Under the pieces are notes generated by a model that made no database searches, was not told where the DNA came from, and saw only the letters and a list, made by a program, of their open reading frames with translations. The translations under genes and the position numbers were made by a program. From an uncultured Lachnospiraceae bacterium (GTDB lineage Bacteria > Bacillota > Clostridia > Lachnospirales > Lachnospiraceae), in NCBI GenBank assembly GCA_910586095.1, contig CAJUHQ010000067.1, positions 1 to 20,454 of the forward strand: DNA of 20,454 nt, written 5' to 3'. Positions 13,828 to 20,454 of this stretch are shown piece after piece (position 1 is the stretch's first letter; every line of letters starts with the position of its first letter).

Positions 13828-16776
13828 ATGGCATTTGTTGAAGTAATTAGAAGAAGTATGCGTCCAGAAGAATGGACAGATCTGCGTTATGTATGGTTAA
13901 AACGTGGAATTATCAAAGAAAAATATGAAATTACAGATTTACAAATCAAGGATGGCAGACAAATTGGTGAAAATGAATATATCTATGATTCAGATGAATA
14001 CAGACCACTCAAAAAGGGAGATTTATACTTTACTCCCGATGGTACCGCTTTTATCAAAGGACATGTGACAATCCCAGACTCTCTTGTAAACAAAGAACTT
14101 GTATTTACCCTACATACTGCCGCTGAGATGATTGTCAAAATCAATGGACATTACGCTGGAGGCATTGATCCAAACAGAGACCGATTATCCTTAAATCCGT
14201 GGCTTATACAAGATAGCCGTGAGGTTGATCTTGAAATTGTGGGCTACAATCGTTCTAAACCCGACGACGAAAGAAATCCTGATGCTATGGATTCTAGAGG
14301 CTGCCGCCAAATTTTTGAGGGTGCTTACATCGCTGTGGTTAATCAGCCTCTTCTTTCTCTTTATTATGATTTGACCATTTTACTGGATATCGCTAAATCT
14401 CATCATTTTGATGAAGATTATAGAACCTATTTAAACACAGAGCTAAACAACGCTCTCAATCTCGTAGATTTTGACACTTATGAGGGCGTAGAGGCAGCCT
14501 CTCACTACATTGAAGAAAAAATTTATCAAAATACTGATTTTCGTTCTAGTGGTAATGTAGCTTTAGTTGGCCATTCTCACTTAGATATTGCCTATTATTG
14601 GCGCCGGATTCATGTGATTCAAAAAAATGCTAGAACTATCTTGATTCAAATGCGCCTGATGGATCAATATCCCGATTTTAAATATGCACACACACAACCC
14701 TATACCTATGAAATGTTGCAAACCTACTATCCAGAGTTGTTTGCAGAACTTAAGGAAAAGATCCAATCTGGGCAATTTGAACCCGTGGGCGCTATGTACG
14801 TAGAACCCGACTGTAATATTCCTAGTGCGGAAAGCTTGATTCGCCAATGTCTCTATGGACAATCCTACTATCGAAAAGAATTTGGAATCACAGTTGACAA
14901 TGCATGGTTGCCGGACGTTTTTGGAAACAGTTGGATTTTGCCACAAATTTTAAAAAAATCAGGAGTATCTTACTTTGTGTCCAACAAAATGTCTACTTGG
15001 AATGACACAAACCGATTCCCTCACAATAACTTTATGTGGAAAGGTATTGATGGCTCTAAAATCTATGCTTGTGTTCCTCCCACTCACTTTATCACCTGGA
15101 ATATGCCCAGTCAGATTCAAGAAAATTGGGATGCTTATCAAGACAAAGAAACAGGTGGTCAAACACTCTCTATGTTTGGATATGGTGATGGAGGAAGCGG
15201 CGCCACTGAAGAAATGATTGAACTTATGCACCGTTTCGAAAAGCTTAGTATCATGCCTAAAACGGAGCATATGAGAGCTGACGAATTTCTTCATAGAAAT
15301 CTCAAAGACAACGATCAACTTGCTACCTGGGATGGTGAACTATACCTAGAAATGCATCGTGGCACATTCACCACCAAATCTAATTTAAAAGCTTATAATC
15401 GAAAGTTGGAGTTTAAACTGCGAGATGCCGAACTGTTGTCTGTTTTGCGCATGATGGACGGCACTCCTTATCCTGCCAAAGAGTTAAGAGCTTGCTATAA
15501 AATGTTATTGTTAAATCAATTTCATGACATCCTGCCTGGAAGCCATATCAATCCCGTTTACATGGATGCTATGAAAGATTATCAAGAGCTTGAAACACGC
15601 CTTGACCATATTATTGGCTCAGGATCTTGCTATTTCAATACCTTAAATAAACCAAGAACCAGCGTGACATTTATCCCTGATGCGACAGGCAACATTGTGC
15701 GCAAAGGACAAAAAGGATACTTTGCTTATCCTAATACATTAGCACTGAGCACCAGCAATCTGTCATATACATCCAATGAAGATTCCTCATGGTTTTCTAT
15801 AAATAATTTGCAAGCAGACACTCCTTACTATACTATTACCTTCGATCCTGATGGTTCAATCACTAGTCTGTTTGACAAGCAAAGAAATCGTGAATGGGCT
15901 GATGGATGTCTAAACAAGTTGCACTTATATCAAGATAATCCTGGAATGTATGATGCATGGGATATTCTGCCCAACTACAAGGACGTCGAATACCCCATGC
16001 AAGTTGAAAAGCCTCTCAAACTACTTTATGTGGACAATACTGTAGCAGAATTACGCACTACCTTGTACACGCCTTCTCACAAAAGTACTTGGGAGATGGC
16101 GGTTCGCCTATTCCACAACTCTCCTTTTATTGAGATTGAACACATTGTGGATTGGGATGAAAAACATCGATTAGCAAAGGTTTCTTTTGGCTGTAATGTT
16201 CTTTCCCGCGAACTTGTCTGTGACACCAGCGCAGGATATATCAAGCGCGAAACACATACCAACACAAGTTGGCAGCAAGCGCGTTTTGAAGTCTGCCAAC
16301 ATAAATGGTGTGATTTTTCTGAGGAAAGCGGTGGACTTGCATTAATCAATGAAGGAAAATATGGACTAGGAATCGAAGAAAATGGTATGTCTCTAAGCTT
16401 GTTGCGCTCTAACATTCGTCCTGATATTCTTTCTGATATTGGACACCATGATTTTTGCTATGTCCTTTTGCCTCACGATGGTAATGCAATAGACGCCCGA
16501 ATCAATGATTTGGCACTAGAATATAATATTCCTTTAGTGAAAGCCGATGTAAAAACACCCAACTGGAATTTTGGAGATTTGTATCTTCAGGCTGTCAAAC
16601 TGTCAGAGGATGGCAAATACATTGTCTTTCGCTTGAGTGAGCAGAATGGACACCGCGGAAGCATACAACTTCCCCAAGCAGTAAAAACTATGAATATGCT
16701 TGAAGATATCACTGGCGAAACCACTACAATTACCTATAGTCCTTTTGAGTTAATCACAATAGCAATGACCTTCTAA
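13828..16776 (+). CDS. Alpha-mannosidase, glycoside hydrolase family 38, 982 aa
   Basis: Retaining, zinc-dependent exo-alpha-mannosidase by family. Residues about 1-240 form an N-terminal strand-rich domain. The GH38 catalytic domain starts at NVALVGHSHLDIAYYW, where H251 and D253 match the zinc-binding HxD pair. D363 in AWLPDVFGNS is the expected nucleophile. NQFHDILPGS carries the other zinc ligand, H566. The rest, about 650-982, is the beta-sandwich region with GSITSLFDKQRNREWADG, a common GH38 segment. The length is usual for bacterial GH38. No signal peptide is present, so it should act in the cytoplasm on imported mannosides. The start at 13828 has GGAGG just upstream. It is the last gene of the regulator operon, 48 bases after the NifU-like gene. 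The particular linkage cleaved is not predictable here. Confidence 0.95.
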   Translation: MAFVEVIRRSMRPEEWTDLRYVWLKRGIIKEKYEITDLQIKDGRQIGENEYIYDSDEYRPLKKGDLYFTPDGTAFIKGHVTIPDSLVNKELVFTLHTAAEMIVKINGHYAGGIDPNRDRLSLNPWLIQDSREVDLEIVGYNRSKPDDERNPDAMDSRGCRQIFEGAYIAVVNQPLLSLYYDLTILLDIAKSHHFDEDYRTYLNTELNNALNLVDFDTYEGVEAASHYIEEKIYQNTDFRSSGNVALVGHSHLDIAYYWRRIHVIQKNARTILIQMRLMDQYPDFKYAHTQPYTYEMLQTYYPELFAELKEKIQSGQFEPVGAMYVEPDCNIPSAESLIRQCLYGQSYYRKEFGITVDNAWLPDVFGNSWILPQILKKSGVSYFVSNKMSTWNDTNRFPHNNFMWKGIDGSKIYACVPPTHFITWNMPSQIQENWDAYQDKETGGQTLSMFGYGDGGSGATEEMIELMHRFEKLSIMPKTEHMRADEFLHRNLKDNDQLATWDGELYLEMHRGTFTTKSNLKAYNRKLEFKLRDAELLSVLRMMDGTPYPAKELRACYKMLLLNQFHDILPGSHINPVYMDAMKDYQELETRLDHIIGSGSCYFNTLNKPRTSVTFIPDATGNIVRKGQKGYFAYPNTLALSTSNLSYTSNEDSSWFSINNLQADTPYYTITFDPDGSITSLFDKQRNREWADGCLNKLHLYQDNPGMYDAWDILPNYKDVEYPMQVEKPLKLLYVDNTVAELRTTLYTPSHKSTWEMAVRLFHNSPFIEIEHIVDWDEKHRLAKVSFGCNVLSRELVCDTSAGYIKRETHTNTSWQQARFEVCQHKWCDFSEESGGLALINEGKYGLGIEENGMSLSLLRSNIRPDILSDIGHHDFCYVLLPHDGNAIDARINDLALEYNIPLVKADVKTPNWNFGDLYLQAVKLSEDGKYIVFRLSEQNGHRGSIQLPQAVKTMNMLEDITGETTTITYSPFELITIAMTF

Positions 16777-16795
16777 ATCCAATTCAAAATCTTCT

Positions 16796-16835
16796 AAAAA
16801 GTCCATTGCCTTTATCGCAAAGCAATGGACTTTTT
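16796..16835. terminator. Bidirectional intrinsic terminator
   Basis: GTCCATTGC (16801-16809) and GCAATGGAC (16822-16830) form a perfect 9-bp stem, flanked by AAAAA before and TTTTT after. It closes the alpha-mannosidase operon on the plus strand. In the other direction it can end the ABC exporter operon, whose last gene stops at 16855. Confidence 0.93.
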
Positions 16836-16854
16836 ATTACTATACTATCTTTCA

Positions 16855-17511
16855 CTAATACTCTTTTCTCCTAAATACACAAACTGTTATTGGATATGAT
16901 AAAACAATTGCTATTACTGCACATGCAAGTATCAGTACACCTCCTAGAATAATTTGCACACAAGTCATACCCTCTGGGAAAAAATTGTTTATTAACGTAG
17001 TGATTCCCATAACGCCACCAACACCACAAAGTAGGCTAATTACCAAAAATACTTCATTTCGTTCCTCTCCTCCTATGAAAAATAGCGGAAAGAAAATAGC
17101 TCCCATAAACAAACTAATTCCAATACCAACTACAAACAACATAAAAATATCCGTGTTTTTGTCAAACGGATAACCATGCAGCATTACAGACAACCATACC
17201 CCTATTGTTGCAAAAACAATCCCTATCACCAACCACAAACATAAACTGATAAAGTAACTTGTGATAATATTTGCCCTTTTTATAGGCGTAGTCAATTTAT
17301 ATTGACTCCATTTTGTAACGCTTTCTTTACGTATACTCGCAATCGAATTGAGAGAATAGCCAATTATTACTAACAACATATAACCTATAATCAGTGACGG
17401 AATCCGGTTGTCCATAGCAACCACAAAAATCCCCAATAAAACCACAATGACTGAAAATATTTTTGCATTAGAAAGTGTTGCATAAAAGTTATCTATAAGA
17501 AGTCCTTTCAT
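16855..17511 (-). CDS. ABC-2 type transporter permease, 218 aa
   Basis: Membrane half of an ABC exporter. About six hydrophobic spans are visible, beginning FSVIVVLLGIFVVAMD near residues 19-34. The short length and the charged loop after the second span (RKESVTKWSQYKLTTPIKRANI) match the small ABC-2 permeases (ABC2_membrane_5-like) found with YtrA-type regulators. Its start codon overlaps the end of the ATPase gene by 4 bases (ATGA), which indicates translational coupling. Such exporters are often linked to antibiotic or cell-envelope stress. The substrate is unknown. Confidence 0.85.
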   Translation of the reverse strand: MKGLLIDNFYATLSNAKIFSVIVVLLGIFVVAMDNRIPSLIIGYMLLVIIGYSLNSIASIRKESVTKWSQYKLTTPIKRANIITSYFISLCLWLVIGIVFATIGVWLSVMLHGYPFDKNTDIFMLFVVGIGISLFMGAIFFPLFFIGGEERNEVFLVISLLCGVGGVMGITTLINNFFPEGMTCVQIILGGVLILACAVIAIVLSYPITVCVFRRKEY

Positions 17512-18374
17512 CTTTTCTCCCCCTTTACGAACAATAACATCATCTCATCAATTGAAACGTGATCTATCACAACTCCTTTGTATTTTCTCTCTGCCTCCTT
17601 CCCATTAGGCACTAATACATCAATCTGAAAATCTCGTTTTCTCCAAGCAAGAATATCGGCTGGATCTACTGCAAGAAATTGGCTTTTTCTGCAACGCATA
17701 ACAGCATATTGATAAACCAACTCATTTTTAGACGCGGTCATAATAAATTTACCATTATGAATAAATGTAATATAATCCGCAATTCTTTCTAAGTCGCTTG
17801 TGATGTGTGAGGATAACAATATAGAATGATTTTCTTCCTGTACAAATTCAAGAAAAACATCTAATATATCATCGCGCACAATAGGATCTAATCCACTAGT
17901 TGCTTCGTCCAAAATCAACAGACAAGGATGATGTGATAAAGCAGCAGCAATTGCTAATTTCGTAGTCATTCCTTTAGAATATTGTTTGATCTTTTGTTTT
18001 GCTGGCAAATGAAATTCTTCTAAATACTTTTGAAACAATGCAGAATCCCACTGTCTATAAAGTCCACTCATGACATGTGACAATTGTTTGGCCGTCCAAT
18101 AAGTCGGAAAGTTATCCCCATCATAAACAACACCAATCTTTTCTCTGCTGTCTGTATCCATATCCTGCATTTCCTTACCAAACAATTTCACGGTTCCTTT
18201 ATCTTTTGCAATAGTATTTAAAATACAACCAATCGTAGTCGTCTTGCCTGCACCATTTTCTCCAACAAAGCCCATAATCGCTCCATATGGCAATGAAAAA
18301 GAAAGATTATCCAATGTAAAATTTGACTTTGAAAATGTCTTACAAATCTGATTCAATTCCAAAATATTGTCCAT
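17508..18374 (-). CDS. ABC transporter ATPase, YtrB-like, 288 aa
   Basis: Energy-coupling subunit for the adjacent permease. Walker A is GENGAGKT with K44; the signature is the variant YSKGM (about residues 132-136), common in ABC-2 exporters; Walker B is LLILDEATSGLD (D156, E157); the switch histidine is H190 in LLSSH. The C-terminal extension of about 70 residues fits exporter ATPases. GGGGG lies about 6 nt before the start at 18374, and a small GC-rich hairpin (GCCG-CCTT-CGGC, near 18389-18400) stands just upstream. It is the middle gene of a regulator-ATPase-permease operon. Confidence 0.93.
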   Translation of the reverse strand: MDNILELNQICKTFSKSNFTLDNLSFSLPYGAIMGFVGENGAGKTTTIGCILNTIAKDKGTVKLFGKEMQDMDTDSREKIGVVYDGDNFPTYWTAKQLSHVMSGLYRQWDSALFQKYLEEFHLPAKQKIKQYSKGMTTKLAIAAALSHHPCLLILDEATSGLDPIVRDDILDVFLEFVQEENHSILLSSHITSDLERIADYITFIHNGKFIMTASKNELVYQYAVMRCRKSQFLAVDPADILAWRKRDFQIDVLVPNGKEAERKYKGVVIDHVSIDEMMLLFVKGEKR

Positions 18375-18458
18375 ATTAATCCCCCATGCCGCCTTCGGCG
18401 TCTCAAATTAGCATCCCTCTATTCTTCTGTTTTTCCATTTTCACAAAACACACCCTTT

Positions 18459-18836
18459 TTATTCATCCTCCCGATAAAATAGAGCTAACAATTCTGTCAA
18501 CTTTTCAAGAGAAATATTACTCACACGTCCAATTTCGGCCGCTGCCTGCAAATGCTGTTCAGCAATACGCTGTTGTTCCTCCTGATAAAATTCTTTATTT
18601 TGTGCTGATACAAAACTTCCTCTTCCAACCGTAGTCTCAATAAATCCATCTCTTTGCAAATCCTCATAAGCTTTTTGGACTGTAATAACACTGACATGGA
18701 TTGATTTAGCTAACGCTCGCATAGAAGGAATCGCATCGCCAGCCCGCAGTTCCCCACTCATTATCATTGCCTTAACTTGTGATGTAATTTGTTCATAAAT
18801 TGGCTTATTGGCATTATTGCTAATAATGATTTCCAT
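18459..18836 (-). CDS. GntR-family transcriptional regulator, YtrA subfamily, 125 aa
   Basis: A DNA-binding repressor by family. The N-terminal winged helix-turn-helix covers about residues 8-78 (PIYEQITSQVKAMIMSGELR; ALAKSIHVSVITVQKAYEDL), and the wing ends GFIETTVGRGSFV. The short helical tail of about 45 residues is the mark of the YtrA subfamily, which lacks a large ligand domain and dimerises through this tail. It is the first gene of the operon with the ABC exporter. A palindrome overlapping its promoter suggests autorepression. The length is normal for the subfamily. Confidence 0.95.
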   Translation of the reverse strand: MEIIISNNANKPIYEQITSQVKAMIMSGELRAGDAIPSMRALAKSIHVSVITVQKAYEDLQRDGFIETTVGRGSFVSAQNKEFYQEEQQRIAEQHLQAAAEIGRVSNISLEKLTELLALFYREDE

Positions 18837-18866
18837 ATCTCATCTTCCTCTATCTCATAGTGTACT

Positions 18867-18884
18867 TAATGTACAAGTACATTA
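18867..18884. promoter_or_regulatory. Operator palindrome for the YtrA-type regulator
   Basis: TAATGTAC and GTACATTA form perfect 8-bp arms around a 2-bp centre. The site overlaps the -10 region of the promoter for the GntR/ABC operon. This is the expected position and symmetry for a GntR-dimer operator that blocks transcription. Confidence 0.75.
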
Positions 18885-18908
18885 TAACACATATGTGATT
18901 ATAGTCAA
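18881..18908 (-). promoter_or_regulatory. Promoter of the GntR/ABC exporter operon
   Basis: On the minus strand TTGACT (-35, 18903-18908) and consensus TATAAT (-10, 18881-18886) are separated by 16 nt. The spacer contains the small palindrome CACATATGTG. The operator at 18867-18884 overlaps the -10 element. Confidence 0.8.
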
Positions 18909-19008
18909 TTTCTAAAATAAAATTTTTATACACATTCTTCTTCCAACAATCAAGTTAGAAGATTGATATCTTTTTTCTACTTATGTATTAAATATAGGCA
19001 TTAAAGTA

Positions 19009-19040
19009 GGCGGAAAAGCTATTTTAAGAGCTTTCCCGCC
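19009..19040. terminator. Hairpin after the small membrane-protein gene
   Basis: GGCGGAAAAGCT (19009-19020) and AGCTTTCCCGCC (19029-19040) form a long stem with an internal mismatch and an 8-nt loop. It lies 20 bases past the stop of the minus-strand gene ending at 19061. The T-tract on the minus strand is weak (TACTTTAATG), so termination there may be inefficient. Confidence 0.5.
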
Positions 19041-19060
19041 TTGATAATATAAATTTATTT

Positions 19061-19456
19061 TTATTTAGCAACCATAACACAATGAAGTCCCTTTTCTTGC
19101 AGAGCCGCTTCCATATCTGATGGTAATGCTAACTTAGCCGTTCTATACCCCTTATAGAAAACCCACTTCTTTTTTCCATTCTTTTTAATAACCTTTACTA
19201 TTAATTCATATGAATATTTATGTTCTAGTTCCCATGAACTATAATGTAATTCGACATGATCTACCTCATCAAATGGAACGGCGTAAGGTATTCCTGTATT
19301 AAGTACAAGATTATTATCCTCAAAGAAAAATGCACCTGCGTTTGATCTATTTTTGTATTTTTTTCTCTGTACAATAACAAAAACAAGAAAAACAATTGGC
19401 ACACCAAATCCAATAACAATTTGAAAAACACTCCCAATAATATCTATTGTTCCCAT
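19061..19456 (-). CDS. Small single-span membrane protein of unknown function, 131 aa
   Basis: Not recognised. One hydrophobic segment at about residues 8-30 is followed by a basic stop-transfer sequence (QRKKYKNRS) and a soluble domain of about 95 residues. The alternating pattern of this domain (PYAVPFDEVDHVELHYSS; YELIVKVIKKNGKKKWVFYKG) suggests a small beta-rich, PH-like fold facing the cytoplasm; that is inference. GAGGAGG lies 7 nt before the start at 19456. It is a single-gene unit with its own promoter and a hairpin after it. Nothing nearby hints at a role. Confidence 0.8.
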   Translation of the reverse strand: MGTIDIIGSVFQIVIGFGVPIVFLVFVIVQRKKYKNRSNAGAFFFEDNNLVLNTGIPYAVPFDEVDHVELHYSSWELEHKYSYELIVKVIKKNGKKKWVFYKGYRTAKLALPSDMEAALQEKGLHCVMVAK

Positions 19457-19492
19457 TTCAATGCCTCCTCTTCTACCTTGTTGCTTGCAGTC

Positions 19493-19521
19493 ATTATAGC
19501 ACAGTCTGTCTGTATTGTCTA
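19493..19521 (-). promoter_or_regulatory. Promoter for the small membrane-protein gene
   Basis: On the minus strand TAGACA (-35, 19516-19521) and TATAAT (-10, 19493-19498) are separated by 17 nt, upstream of the gene starting at 19456. Confidence 0.65.
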
Positions 19522-19595
19522 TATTCCTACTCTCTCAGATTTGACTATTACATACAGCTAGAGGATTAATCTGAAAGCAATAATTAGTGATGCTG

Positions 19596-19625
19596 TTGCA
19601 TTCTCTTTTGCAATTGTGATATTAT
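19596..19625 (+). promoter_or_regulatory. Candidate promoter for the lipoprotein gene
   Basis: TTGCAT (19596-19601) and TATTAT (19620-19625) are separated by 18 nt. They lie about 40 bases ahead of the lipoprotein start codon. Confidence 0.45.
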
Positions 19626-19667
19626 ATTTTTATTGTAAATTGAAAATAAACTTCCAAAGGAGCCATT

Positions 19668-20273
19668 ATGAAAAAAAGAATTTTATTGTTGTTGTTTTTA
19701 CTTTCATATAATTTGGTAGCTTGTTCGTCAGAGAAAACTAACCTAAATTCATCATCGGATTTTATCATAGAAAACAAATCAGATGTAGCGGAAAGTATAG
19801 AACAATCTACTTCTCAAGATTTGCTTGAGATAGAACAAGAGACAGCGAACAAAACTGAAGATACAAAGAATTTATTTTGTGCACTTGGATTTCCTGTTTT
19901 ATTACCCGAAAATCCAAATTGGATAAAAAATGTGGAATATAATCAACCTAATGAAAACCGTTTGGAAATTCATTATTACGATGATATTCTAGGTGGTGAT
20001 TGTGTAATGTTGGCTGATAAACAAATTATATCCGATTTATTAACTACTACTACATTCGATGAATCGGCAGAAGAAACATGGACAGGCAAAACTGCTTCTG
20101 GACAAATAATCTATGTCAAGGTCCAACATTCTATTGATGATAAAATTGTAATTGCTACTTGGGAATACAATCATTATAAATTCGCTATTCAAGCAAATAT
20201 ATTGAACGATATGACAGATACAAACTCCATTCCTAAAGTAGCATGTTATATTATTGGTAACTTTGAAACATAA
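19668..20273 (+). CDS. Small lipoprotein of unknown function, 201 aa
   Basis: Secreted and lipid-anchored by sequence: a short basic start, a Leu-rich core and the lipobox LVAC with Cys19. A polar Ser/Glu-rich linker follows to about residue 65. The remaining 135 residues are strand-rich with Trp and Tyr repeats (LEIHYYDD, IATWEYNHYKFAIQ), somewhat like DUF4367-type extracellular domains found in Clostridia; this resemblance is from memory and tentative. AAAGGAG lies about 5 nt before the start at 19668. It seems to be a single-gene unit. Confidence 0.82.
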   Translation: MKKRILLLLFLLSYNLVACSSEKTNLNSSSDFIIENKSDVAESIEQSTSQDLLEIEQETANKTEDTKNLFCALGFPVLLPENPNWIKNVEYNQPNENRLEIHYYDDILGGDCVMLADKQIISDLLTTTTFDESAEETWTGKTASGQIIYVKVQHSIDDKIVIATWEYNHYKFAIQANILNDMTDTNSIPKVACYIIGNFET

Positions 20274-20373
20274 TGAAACCTTTTTTGTATAATCTATCTT
20301 TTATAGAAGAACACCTTACCTCTATTTTCGCCTGATCTTATGTTTCACTTTAATAATATATGCAACACGAAAT

Positions 20374-20400
20374 AAAAAGCCTAGAAAATCTAGGCTTTTT
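20374..20400. terminator. Bidirectional terminator between lipoprotein and tRNA-Gly
   Basis: AGCCTAGA (20378-20385) and TCTAGGCT (20389-20396) form a perfect 8-bp stem, with A5 before and T5 after. On the minus strand it lies just past the tRNA gene end. On the plus strand it is about 100 bases after the lipoprotein stop. Confidence 0.9.
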
Positions 20401-20403
20401 ACA

Positions 20404-20454
20404 AGCGATAGACGGGGCTCGAACCCGCGGTCTCGACCTTGGCAAGGTCGCGCG
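20404..20454 (-). tRNA. tRNA-Gly (GCC), 3' part, cut by window edge
   Basis: On the minus strand the sequence gives the anticodon arm CGACC-TTGCCAA-GGTCG with anticodon GCC (bases 20441-20443), the variable loop, a T-arm with GTTCGAGCCCC, the 3' acceptor strand CTATCGC and discriminator U, as expected for glycine. The 5' acceptor strand and D-arm lie beyond the window. CCA is not encoded. Confidence 0.92.

Noticed and set aside
14581..15318. Antisense frames within the alpha-mannosidase gene
   Set aside because: They are exact shadows of the conserved GH38 catalytic domain, whose motifs prove the plus-strand frame.

Overview
The window looks like the chromosome of a low-GC anaerobic Firmicute, most likely a gut-type member of the Lachnospiraceae or a related Clostridia family. 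The basis is the AT-rich base composition, strong AGGAGG-type ribosome binding sites, the CUT1 sugar transporter with a YesM/YesN-like sensor kinase and AraC-type response regulator, and the style of the protein sequences. The assignment is an inference; there is no 16S or marker gene here.

Bases 1-823 hold one small coiled-coil gene (minus strand), three exact-period 64-bp tandem repeats with strongly conserved hairpin potential, and a bidirectional terminator. Bases 824-9518 (all minus strand) are a glycan uptake and degradation cluster. In transcription order it encodes a sugar-binding lipoprotein, two CUT1 permeases, a terminator, an 811-residue multidomain protein of unknown activity, a 380-bp spacer full of nested inverted repeats, and a 797-residue protein joining a beta-propeller to a GH28-like beta-helix. 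No ATPase for the importer is present, as is usual when a shared MsmK-type ATPase encoded elsewhere is used.

A 464-bp divergent control region (9519-9982) separates this from a plus-strand operon: AraC-type response regulator, membrane histidine kinase, a short NifU-like Fe-S protein and a GH38 alpha-mannosidase, ending at a clear terminator (16796-16835). The simplest reading is that the kinase senses a glycan fragment outside the cell, the regulator activates the divergent transporter and enzyme genes, and the imported oligosaccharide is taken apart inside the cell by the GH38 enzyme, the GH28-like enzyme and the 811-residue protein, none of which has a visible signal peptide. The substrate is probably an alpha-mannose- and uronic-acid-containing or branched oligosaccharide, but this cannot be settled from sequence.

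Bases 16855-18908 (minus) are an unrelated YtrA-type regulator/ABC exporter operon with a well-formed autoregulatory promoter/operator. Then come a small membrane protein gene (minus), a small lipoprotein gene (plus), and the 3' two-thirds of a tRNA-Gly(GCC) gene (minus) cut by the window edge.

The most interesting items are the uncharacterised 811-residue protein and its partner with a non-canonical GH28 active site, the NifU-like gene embedded in a sugar operon, the 64-bp hairpin repeats, and the nested inverted-repeat element between the two enzyme genes.
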